Shown: positions 1 to 5,444 of the stretch, piece by piece
Layout of the letters: the number at the start of each line of letters is the position of its first letter
Numbering within the stretch: the stretch's first letter is position 1
Source: Acidaminococcaceae bacterium
GTDB taxonomy: Bacteria; Bacillota; Negativicutes; Acidaminococcales; Acidaminococcaceae
Direction of reading: 5' to 3'
DNA length: 5,468 nucleotides
Assembly (NCBI GenBank): GCA_024405585.1
Contig: JAKSOM010000070.1
Location: 1 to 5,468, forward strand
Translations under genes and position numbers: made by a program
The notes under the pieces: model-generated
The model's input: the letters and a program-made list of their open reading frames with translations, nothing else
Databases searched by the model: none
Told to the model about the DNA's origin: nothing

Positions 1-1307
1 AAGAGGAGAGCGACAATTTGGAACCCCTTTTCAAAACCATCATTGATACTATTCCCGCTCCGGATGTGGATGTGGATGCACCTTTGCAGATGTTGGTCAA
101 CACCCTCGACTATGATGATTACGTGGGCAGGATAGTAGTGGGCCGTATTGTGCGTGGCAAGCTGCATAACGGGGAGCAAATCATGCTGATGCAGGATGAG
201 AAAAATGCTCCGGAAAAGATTGGCCGTTTGTATGCTTATGAGGGATTAAAAAGGGTTGAAGTGAAGGAAGCTCAGGCCGGGGACATTGTGGCGGTTATCG
301 GGTCGAGTGCTCCCAAGATTGGTGATACCATCGCTGATTTGGTTACACCGGAACCGTTGAAGGGTATCAAGATTGACGAACCCACATTGAGCATGGTGTT
401 TTGCGTCAATGACAGTCCTTTTGCCGGGCAGGAAGGCGAGTATGTTACCAGCAGGCATTTGCGGAACCGCCTTTACAAAGAAATTCAAACCAATGTGTCT
501 TTGCGGGTGGAGGATACGGACACCACTGATGCCTGGGTGGTTTCCGGCCGTGGGGAGTTACATCTTTCCATTTTGATTGAGACCATGCGGCGTGAGGGTT
601 ATGAATTGGCGGTTGGCAAACCTAAAGTAATTTACCGCAGGGATGACAACGGTAAACTTTTGGAACCTATGGAGGCCCTGACCATTGATGTGCCTCAGGA
701 GTTTATGGGGACGGTTATGGAAGGTCTTGGATTGAGAAAGGCGGAGCTGCAGAGTATGCATGATATGGCCGGGTATCTGCGTATGGAATTCAAAATTCCC
801 GCCCGGGGCCTGATAGGTTTCCGTAATCAGTTCTTGACTGACACCAAGGGTAATGGTATTATGAATCATGTGTTCAGCGGCTATGAACCTTACAAGGGCG
901 ATATTCCCGGACGTACCCGTGGCAGTTTGGTGGCTTTTGAAGATGGGGAAACCTGTGCTTACGGTATTGGCAATGCCCAAGAGAGGGGTACCATGTTTGT
1001 GGTGCCTGGCCAAAGGGTTTATGAAGGACAGTTGGTGGGGGAGAACGCCAGGGAAGAGGATATGGACATCAATCCCTGCAAAAAGAAGCATGTGAGCAAT
1101 ATGCGTGCCTCCGGCTCCGATGAAGCCATTCGTCTGATTCCGCCCCGTTATTTCAGTTTGGAGCAGGCCTTGGAACACATTAACGATGATGAATTGGTTG
1201 AGGTGACACCCAAATCCCTCCGTATGCGGAAGAAGGTGTTGAGCAAACTGACAAGGGCCCGTATTCGCGGCAGGGAATTTGTGGCAAAGAAGGCAGGTGA
1301 AAAATAA
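1..1307 (+). CDS. typA: Ribosome-binding GTPase TypA/BipA, C-terminal ~434 residues (5' end outside window)
   Basis: The frame is open from base 3 with no stop before the window edge, and the first visible residues ([10 protein letters not shown]) already match the end of the G domain. The TTG at 18 is therefore not a true start; this is a 5'-truncated view of a protein normally about 600-615 residues long. TypA/BipA is a ribosome-binding translational GTPase linked to 50S assembly and growth at low temperature or under stress. Visible parts, in order: the end of the G domain ([18 protein letters not shown]); a domain II beta-barrel ([15 protein letters not shown]); an EF-G-like domain III ([14 protein letters not shown], then [20 protein letters not shown]); a domain V-like segment ([19 protein letters not shown]); and the TypA-specific C-terminal domain with [25 protein letters not shown] and [13 protein letters not shown]. 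No domain IV is present, which separates TypA from EF-G and LepA. The stop TAA shares its last base with the start of sepF. Identity is near certain; the G1-G4 motifs cannot be checked here. Confidence 0.96.
   Translation, partial: EESDNLEPLFKTIIDTIPAPDVDVDAPLQMLVNTLDYDDYVGRIVVGRIVRGKLHNGEQIMLMQDEKNAPEKIGRLYAYEGLKRVEVKEAQAGDIVAVIGSSAPKIGDTIADLVTPEPLKGIKIDEPTLSMVFCVNDSPFAGQEGEYVTSRHLRNRLYKEIQTNVSLRVEDTDTTDAWVVSGRGELHLSILIETMRREGYELAVGKPKVIYRRDDNGKLLEPMEALTIDVPQEFMGTVMEGLGLRKAELQSMHDMAGYLRMEFKIPARGLIGFRNQFLTDTKGNGIMNHVFSGYEPYKGDIPGRTRGSLVAFEDGETCAYGIGNAQERGTMFVVPGQRVYEGQLVGENAREEDMDINPCKKKHVSNMRASGSDEAIRLIPPRYFSLEQALEHINDDELVEVTPKSLRMRKKVLSKLTRARIRGREFVAKKAGEK
1295..1300 (+). promoter_or_regulatory. 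Ribosome binding site of sepF, inside the end of typA
   Basis: AGGTGA lies six bases before the ATG at 1307 and is complementary to the 16S 3' end. It sits in the last codons of typA. Together with the TAATG junction (stop 1305-1307, start 1307-1309), it indicates translational coupling and fixes the sepF start. Confidence 0.75.
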
Positions 1308-1630
1308 TGGGGTTCGGCAATTCGGCAAAAAAATTGTTTTCCAGTGATGACGCACCGGTTATTCCGGAGAAACCGGGGAAGAAAACGGTCATTATGATTC
1401 GTACCCCTGAATCGTTTAATGATGATGCCAAGGATTGTGCGGATGGACTTTTGCAGGGGAAGATTGTTATGATTAACCTGGAAAATCTTGGTGGGGCGGA
1501 GAGAAACCGCATCTTCGACTATATGAATGGTGTGGCCTATATCGAAGGGGCTTATATTGATGCCATTTCCGATTCTTTGTTGATTTATTGTCCGAAAGGC
1601 GTGGAGTTGGATAAGAAGGAAGAAGAATAA
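1307..1630 (+). CDS. sepF: SepF-family cell division protein (short form)
   Basis: SepF binds FtsZ and polymerises into arcs that tether the Z-ring to the membrane at midcell. The product has 107 residues, short against about 150 in Bacillus subtilis. Residues 1-13 ([13 protein letters not shown]) look like the short amphipathic membrane-targeting helix seen at SepF N-termini. A brief acidic and proline-rich linker (about 14-25) follows. Then comes the globular SepF/DUF552 core (about 26-101): a strand VIMIRTPESF, a helix DDAKDCADGLLQGKIVMINL, a helix GAERNRIFDYMNGVAYIEG, and a final strand ISDSLLIYCPKGVEL. The tail is a short run of charged residues (DKKEEE). The shortness comes mostly from the reduced linker. 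In many Bacillota sepF lies in the ylm cluster near ftsZ; here it follows typA by a one-base overlap, so it is probably made from the typA transcript. The family call rests on pattern recognition of the core and is fairly firm. The division role is inferred from the family. Confidence 0.85.
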   Translation: MGFGNSAKKLFSSDDAPVIPEKPGKKTVIMIRTPESFNDDAKDCADGLLQGKIVMINLENLGGAERNRIFDYMNGVAYIEGAYIDAISDSLLIYCPKGVELDKKEEE

Positions 1631-1646
1631 AAAAACAAAAAGGTGA

Positions 1647-1675
1647 TTGTTAAAGGTGTGATTCTTTGGTATAAT
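1647..1675 (+). promoter_or_regulatory. Extended -10 sigma-A-type promoter for the EF-G paralogue operon
   Basis: A perfect TATAAT (1670-1675) is preceded by TGG (1667-1669), giving an extended -10. A TTGTTA (1647-1652) sits exactly 17 bases upstream and matches four of six bases of the -35 consensus. Transcription would start near 1682, leaving a leader of about 30 bases that holds the ribosome binding site. The promoter lies in the only real intergenic gap upstream of the EF-G gene, so it should drive EF-G, the helicase and the peptidase separately from typA-sepF. A weak inverted repeat (TAAAGG 1651-1656 and CCTTTA 1677-1682) flanks the -10; its meaning is unknown. Confidence 0.75.
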
Positions 1676-1695
1676 GCCTTTACCACATTTTTTAG

Positions 1696-1702
1696 TAAGG
1701 AG
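1696..1702 (+). promoter_or_regulatory. Strong ribosome binding site of the EF-G paralogue
   Basis: TAAGGAG lies eight bases before the ATG at 1711. This near-ideal Shine-Dalgarno sequence and spacing fix the start and fit a well-translated gene. Confidence 0.88.
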
Positions 1703-1710
1703 AATTTTTT

Positions 1711-3789
1711 ATGAAAGAGTACACTGGCGATAAGATTCGTAACGTGGCCATTGTAGGTCATGGTGGTGCAGGCACCACTTCCGTTACTGAGGCCCTTCTG
1801 TTCCGCAGCGGAGCAATCAACCGTATGTGCAATGTTGCCGACGGTACAACTACCACCGACTATGAGCCGGAGGAGATTAAGCGTAAGGTTTCCGTCAATG
1901 CCACTTTGGCACCGGTTGAATGGGGCGACAACAAGATTAATTTTATTGATGCTCCCGGTTTTGCTGATTTTGTAGCTGAGGTTAAGGGTGCCTTCCGTGC
2001 AGTCGACAGCGCTTTGATTGTGGTTGATGCCACCAGCGGTGTACAAATCGGTACCGAGCAATGCTGGAAATTGGCTGAAGAAGCCGGTCTGCCCAGAATC
2101 GTTTTCGTAAATAAGATGGACCGTGAAAATGCGGATTTTGACAATATTTTGGATAATCTGAGAGGTAAATTCGGCAAGAAGATTCTTCCCTTGCAGCTTC
2201 CTTTGGGGAAAGAGGACAAGTTTGAGGGTTTGATTGACCTTTTTAAAATGAAGGCCTATCGTGCTAATGGCAACGGTTCTGATGAAATTGAAATTCCTGC
2301 TGAGTATATGGAGACCGCAGAACTCCATCGTGAGCAAATGATTGAATCTGCAGTGGAAGCCGATGATGACTGCATGATGCGTTATTTGGAAGGGGAGAAG
2401 ATTGAGGACAAGGAAATCATGGATTGCCTGACCAAAGGCATTCGCAGCGGTTTGCTTTGCCCCATGATTTGCGGCAGTGCTATTAAGAATATCGGTCTTG
2501 GACGTTGCATGAATGCTGTTATTGATTTTACCTATCCTGCTGTTTTGCGTGACTATGAAGTTACCAACAAGACCACCGGTGAAGTGGAGAAACATGATAG
2601 CAATGCTCCCATGGCGGCTATGGTTTTCAAGACCACATCTGACCCGTTTGTAGGCCGGTTGAGTTTCTTCCGTGTGTTCAGCGGTATTGTGACTGCTGAC
2701 GGTCCCGTTTATAACAGTCGCCGGGAAATGGACGAGCGTCCCGGCAATCTCTTCACTATGCGGGGCAAGACCCAGATTCCTCTTAAGTCGGTCAAGGCAG
2801 GCGATATTGGTGTATTCAGCAAATTGCAGTATACTGCTACAGGCGATACCTTGTGTGACAAAGCCAACCCGGTTGAGTTCGCTCCCATCAATTTCCCGTT
2901 ACCCATGTATACACGTGCAATTTATGCTAAGAAGAAGGGCGAGGAAGACAAGATTATGACTGCCCTGAACCGTTTGATGGATGAGGATCCCACCATTATT
3001 GTTACTAAGAATCCCGTTACCAAAGAAACTTTGATCAGCGGTATGGGAGATCAACACATTGAAATTATTATGGAACGTATGTTGCGTAAGTTTGGTGTGG
3101 ATGCGGATTTGCGTACCCCCATCATCGAATACCGTGAGACCATTCGTGCTGCGGCTGACAATGTGGAAGGCAAGCATAAGAAACAATCCGGTGGCCATGG
3201 CCAGTACGGTCATGTGGTAATCAAAATGGAACCTTTGCCTCCGGGAGGCGGATTTGAATTTGTGGATGAAATTTTCGGTGGTTCTGTTCCCCGTCAATAC
3301 ATTCCTGCTGTTGAAAAAGGCATGAATGAATGTATGGAAAAGGGTATTTTGGCCGGTTATCCCTGTGTTGATGTGCGTATTACTCTGAAGGACGGTTCCT
3401 ACCATCCCGTTGATTCCAGTGAAATGGCCTTTAAGACAGCTTCCAGTATTGCTTTCAAAAAAGCTATGGAAGCAGCCAAACCCGTTCTTTTGGAACCCGT
3501 GTATAATTTGAATGTTACTGTGCCCGATGCAATGATGGGTGATGTAATCGGCGACCTGAATACCAAGCGTGGCCGTATCCTGGGTATGACTCCCACTGAA
3601 GAGGGCTTTAGCGTGGTGGCGGCTCAGGTTCCCTATGCAGAAATTTCCAACTACGCAGTGGATCTTCGTGCCCTGACACAGGGTATCGGTACCTTCGAGA
3701 TGAAGTTTGACCACTATGAGGATGTTCCTGCCAAATTGGCTGAAAAAGTTATTGCCGACAAAAAAGCAAGGGATGAAGCGGCTGAATGA
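1711..3789 (+). CDS. EF-G-like translation factor (EF-G2 type) with altered P-loop and no catalytic histidine
   Basis: The 692-residue product is full length for EF-G. Canonical EF-G drives tRNA-mRNA translocation and, with RRF, ribosome recycling. The G domain has G1 GHGGAGTT (16-23), where the invariant lysine is Thr22; a switch I region EIKRKVSVNA (55-64) in place of the canonical RGITI; G3 DAPGF (80-84), with Phe84 where EF-G has its catalytic histidine; G4 NKMD (134-137); and G5 GSA (255-257). Domains II-III follow. Domain IV carries SGGHGQYGHVVIKM (493-506) and the tip loop YHPVDSSEMAF (564-574). Domain V starts near LEPVYNLNVTVP and runs to the C-terminus. The switch I sequence and the GHGGAG loop mark it as the second EF-G type found beside str-operon fusA in many bacteria, so I do not assign fusA. 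Arginine codons are dominated by CGT, as in highly expressed genes. The stop overlaps the helicase start (ATGA). Whether it hydrolyses GTP is doubtful; a role in translocation is inferred from the intact domains IV and V. Confidence 0.93.
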   Translation: MKEYTGDKIRNVAIVGHGGAGTTSVTEALLFRSGAINRMCNVADGTTTTDYEPEEIKRKVSVNATLAPVEWGDNKINFIDAPGFADFVAEVKGAFRAVDSALIVVDATSGVQIGTEQCWKLAEEAGLPRIVFVNKMDRENADFDNILDNLRGKFGKKILPLQLPLGKEDKFEGLIDLFKMKAYRANGNGSDEIEIPAEYMETAELHREQMIESAVEADDDCMMRYLEGEKIEDKEIMDCLTKGIRSGLLCPMICGSAIKNIGLGRCMNAVIDFTYPAVLRDYEVTNKTTGEVEKHDSNAPMAAMVFKTTSDPFVGRLSFFRVFSGIVTADGPVYNSRREMDERPGNLFTMRGKTQIPLKSVKAGDIGVFSKLQYTATGDTLCDKANPVEFAPINFPLPMYTRAIYAKKKGEEDKIMTALNRLMDEDPTIIVTKNPVTKETLISGMGDQHIEIIMERMLRKFGVDADLRTPIIEYRETIRAAADNVEGKHKKQSGGHGQYGHVVIKMEPLPPGGGFEFVDEIFGGSVPRQYIPAVEKGMNECMEKGILAGYPCVDVRITLKDGSYHPVDSSEMAFKTASSIAFKKAMEAAKPVLLEPVYNLNVTVPDAMMGDVIGDLNTKRGRILGMTPTEEGFSVVAAQVPYAEISNYAVDLRALTQGIGTFEMKFDHYEDVPAKLAEKVIADKKARDEAAE

Positions 3790-4895
3790 CAGTTCCCTCT
3801 TTTGCACAACTGAAGGTTGGAGCAATCATTATTGAAAACTTAAAAAAACATGGTATAAAATTGCCGATGCCTGTGCAGGCATCGGCAATTCCCGCTTTAT
3901 ATGGAGGTAGGGACGTTATTGCCAGGGCCCAAACGGGTACGGGAAAGACCCTGGCCTTTTGCATTCCCATGGTGGAGAAAATTGATTTGGCCAAATCCTA
4001 TGTTCAGGCCCTGGTCATCACTCCCACCCGTGAACTTGCCCAGCAGACCGCTGTGGAGCTGAAAAAGATTATCGGCAAGGGTGAGGTGAAGGTTCTGGCC
4101 GTCACCGGTGGTCGTGACTTTGAAAAGCAGAAGGACAAGCTGCAGGGCAAGAGCCATATTCTCATCGGCACCCCCGGCCGGCTTTTGGACCATATCCAAA
4201 AAGGGAACACCAATCTGGGGGGTGTGCGTTACCTGGTTCTGGATGAAGTGGATGAAATGCTCCTGCAGGGCTTTATCGATGATGCGGCCAAGCTGATTGC
4301 CATGTGCAATCCACGGCATCAGACCATGCTTTGCAGCGCCACCCTCAACGAGCAGGTCTGGCAGTTAGGACGGCGGCTCTGCACCAACCCCAAACTGGTG
4401 GATATCAACCCGGCGGAAGTCACCGTGAAGGGTATCAAACAGTTCGGCCTTAAGGTGGTGGAAGAGAAGAAGCAGCAACGGCTGTTGGATTTGAGTACGG
4501 AGTTGAACCCCTATCCGATGATGGTCTTTTGCCACAGCAAGGAAAGGACCAAGGAACTGGGGGATTGGCTGGGGGGCCGGGGTATCAATGTGGATGTCCT
4601 GCATGGTGATATGAGTCCTGCAAAACGAAAGACCGTCATGCGTTGGTTCCGTGAGGCAAAACTGCAGGTTCTTGTGGCCAGCGATTTGGCGGCACGGGGA
4701 CTTGATGTGGAGGGTGTGAGCCATATCATCAATTACGATATTCCCCATGACCACGAATGGTATATCCACCGTATCGGCAGAACCGGCAGGGCGGGGAAGG
4801 ACGGAATGGCAATTACCTTCTACACTCCGGATGAAATCAAGTGGTTGAAAAACATTGAAAACAAGACAAAAGTCAAATTGGAGAAAATGAGATAG
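3786..4895 (+). CDS. DEAD-box ATP-dependent RNA helicase (minimal core, DEVD motif II)
   Basis: This is an ATP-dependent RNA-unwinding enzyme, probably cytoplasmic. The 369 residues hold the complete SF2 DEAD-box core and almost nothing else. The Q motif has upstream Phe6 and Gln31. The other motifs are I AQTGTGKT (48-55), Ia PTREL (80-84), Ib TPGR (129-132), II DEVD (153-156), III SAT (184-186), IV MVFCHSK, V ARGLD (303-307) and VI HRIGRTGR (328-335). Motif II has Val instead of the usual Ala; the catalytic Asp-Glu pair and final Asp are kept, so activity is expected. No C-terminal RNA-binding extension (DbpA-, CsdA- or CshA-like) is present, so specificity would have to come from the core or a partner. 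The ATG overlaps the EF-G stop as ATGA, with only a weak AAGGG 13 bases upstream, so translation probably depends on coupling. DEAD-box proteins often act in ribosome assembly, RNA decay or cold adaptation; which applies here cannot be read from sequence. A strong inverted repeat lies in codons 25-35. Confidence 0.95.
   Translation: MTVPSFAQLKVGAIIIENLKKHGIKLPMPVQASAIPALYGGRDVIARAQTGTGKTLAFCIPMVEKIDLAKSYVQALVITPTRELAQQTAVELKKIIGKGEVKVLAVTGGRDFEKQKDKLQGKSHILIGTPGRLLDHIQKGNTNLGGVRYLVLDEVDEMLLQGFIDDAAKLIAMCNPRHQTMLCSATLNEQVWQLGRRLCTNPKLVDINPAEVTVKGIKQFGLKVVEEKKQQRLLDLSTELNPYPMMVFCHSKERTKELGDWLGGRGINVDVLHGDMSPAKRKTVMRWFREAKLQVLVASDLAARGLDVEGVSHIINYDIPHDHEWYIHRIGRTGRAGKDGMAITFYTPDEIKWLKNIENKTKVKLEKMR
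3832..3859 (+). promoter_or_regulatory. Possible internal promoter within the helicase gene
   Basis: TTGAAA (3832-3837) and TATAAA (3854-3859) are separated by 16 bases, and TGG precedes the -10 box, giving the same TGGTATAA core as the promoter at 1667-1674. The predicted start, near 3866, falls inside the inverted repeat at 3859-3890. It lies about 50-70 bases inside the helicase coding region, so a transcript from here would lack the helicase start and would serve mainly the peptidase. Chance AT-richness is a real alternative. Confidence 0.3.
3859..3890 (+). repeat. Perfect inverted repeat, 15-bp arms with a 2-base centre, inside the helicase coding region
   Basis: The left arm AATTGCCGATGCCTG (3859-3873) and the right arm CAGGCATCGGCAATT (3876-3890) are exact reverse complements around a central TG. 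As RNA this would fold into a 14-bp, GC-rich stem with a GTGC tetraloop, about 70 bases after the helicase start. It covers codons 25-35, including the Q-motif glutamine codon. On the + strand no T-run follows, so it does not look like a terminator for the operon. On the - strand the stem is followed by TTTT and, a little further, by seven Ts. I see no second copy in this window. It could be an operator, an mRNA attenuator or stability element, or a block to antisense transcription. Confidence 0.85.
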
Positions 4896-4899
4896 GGCC

Positions 4900-5364
4900 A
4901 TGGAATACTATTTCAAACTTGCCTTTACCGTAATTTTGTTCGGGTGCCTGGCAGTCCAGTGTTGGGAGGACATCCGGCGGCATTTGCTTTATGACGAGGT
5001 GTCCATGCTCTTGGCCGTAACCGGCTTCGTACGCAGTTTCTTTTTTCACAATGCGCATGATTCCTTGGCCGGGGCCGGTTTGTGTTTTTTGGTTTTGTCA
5101 TTCTTTTCCCTTTACAAAAGAGGAGGCATGGGGTTGGGCGATTTGCTCCTTGGTACGGCCCTGGGATTTTGGTTGGGACCGGAGATGAGTGCCGTGATGT
5201 TGGTGATTGCCTTTGTTGCGGCAGCCATATTTTGTACAATCCTGTTGATATTCAAATCCTTGGATGAAAGGGGTATTGCTTTTGCACCTTTTTTGACCGT
5301 TGCCATGCTTTCGGTTTATTATTACGGCGGAAAAATTATGGAACTTTACGAAAGAATTTTATGA
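4900..5364 (+). CDS. Prepilin peptidase-like membrane aspartyl protease (A24 family), minimal form
   Basis: A24 peptidases cut the leader of type IV pilins and related pseudopilins at the cytoplasmic face of the membrane, using two aspartates. The 154-residue product is mostly hydrophobic, with about six membrane segments: near 5-22, 34-50, 55-72, 82-95, 97-118 and 126-146. The first catalytic Asp is probably Asp24 in CWEDIRRHLL. The second is Asp81 in the GxGD motif (GMGLGD, 76-81). The C-terminal AFAPFLTVAML resembles the conserved P-F-x-P-F-L segment of the family. It lacks the N-terminal methyltransferase and zinc-cysteine domain of full PilD/ComC-type enzymes, so in size it resembles CpaA/TadV-type or stand-alone A24 proteins. 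The residue normally lysine soon after GxGD is Leu here (GDLLL). The start is four bases after the helicase stop; GGAGA at 4880-4884 is rather distant, so coupling is likely. No pilin genes are in the window, so the substrate is unknown. Confidence 0.82.
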   Translation: MEYYFKLAFTVILFGCLAVQCWEDIRRHLLYDEVSMLLAVTGFVRSFFFHNAHDSLAGAGLCFLVLSFFSLYKRGGMGLGDLLLGTALGFWLGPEMSAVMLVIAFVAAAIFCTILLIFKSLDERGIAFAPFLTVAMLSVYYYGGKIMELYERIL

Positions 5365-5441
5365 AGTTCAAATTATATTTTCTCGTCAAGATAATAAATG
5401 ACTTAAAAAAATTTGTTAATTGCAAACCGAAAATCCCGTAG
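5361..5441 (+). CDS. Possible 26-codon micro-ORF overlapping the peptidase stop
   Basis: ATGA at 5361-5364 joins the peptidase stop to an ATG that opens a 26-codon frame ending at TAG (5439-5441). The product begins MKFKLYFLVKIIND and is basic, rich in Lys and Ile, with one Cys and a C-terminal KPKIP. No convincing ribosome binding site precedes it, and the region is AT-rich, where short frames arise by chance. The only support is the ATGA junction, which matches the style of the EF-G/helicase junction. I do not recognise a family. Confidence 0.2.
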   Translation: MKFKLYFLVKIINDLKKFVNCKPKIP

Positions 5442-5444
5442 GAA

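Noticed and set aside
18..20. TTG as a start codon for the first gene.
   Set aside because: The frame continues upstream to the window edge with residues that fit TypA, and the protein would lack its GTPase domain. AGGAGAG at 4-10 resembles a ribosome binding site but is read here as coding.
558..1355. A 265-codon open frame on the minus strand opposite typA and the start of sepF.
   Set aside because: It lies wholly over well-identified + strand genes, matches no family I recognise and has no good ribosome binding site; it follows from codon bias of typA.
1354..1375. CCGGTT and AACCGG pair around ten bases in the sepF linker.
   Set aside because: Six base pairs with a ten-base loop inside a coding region is within chance, and no T-run follows.
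1585..2595. A 336-codon open frame on the minus strand opposite the EF-G paralogue.
   Set aside because: It spans the sepF end, the promoter gap and the EF-G G domain in antisense, and the translation shows no recognisable domain. Restricted codon use in EF-G explains the lack of stops.
1711..3789. Naming the EF-G gene fusA or calling it a tetracycline-resistance ribosomal protection protein.
   Set aside because: Switch I and the P-loop differ from canonical FusA, there are no str-operon neighbours, and the G motifs and C-terminus resemble the EF-G2 type more than Tet(M)/Tet(O).
2899..3825. A 308-codon open frame on the minus strand opposite the EF-G C-terminal half.
   Set aside because: Its translation is rich in His, Phe and Ile with no family features, typical of the shadow of a codon-biased gene.
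5367..5395. TTCAAA and GATAAT spaced by 17 bases as a promoter for a gene beyond the window.
   Set aside because: The -35 box matches only four of six bases and the DNA is AT-rich throughout; without the downstream gene it cannot be supported.
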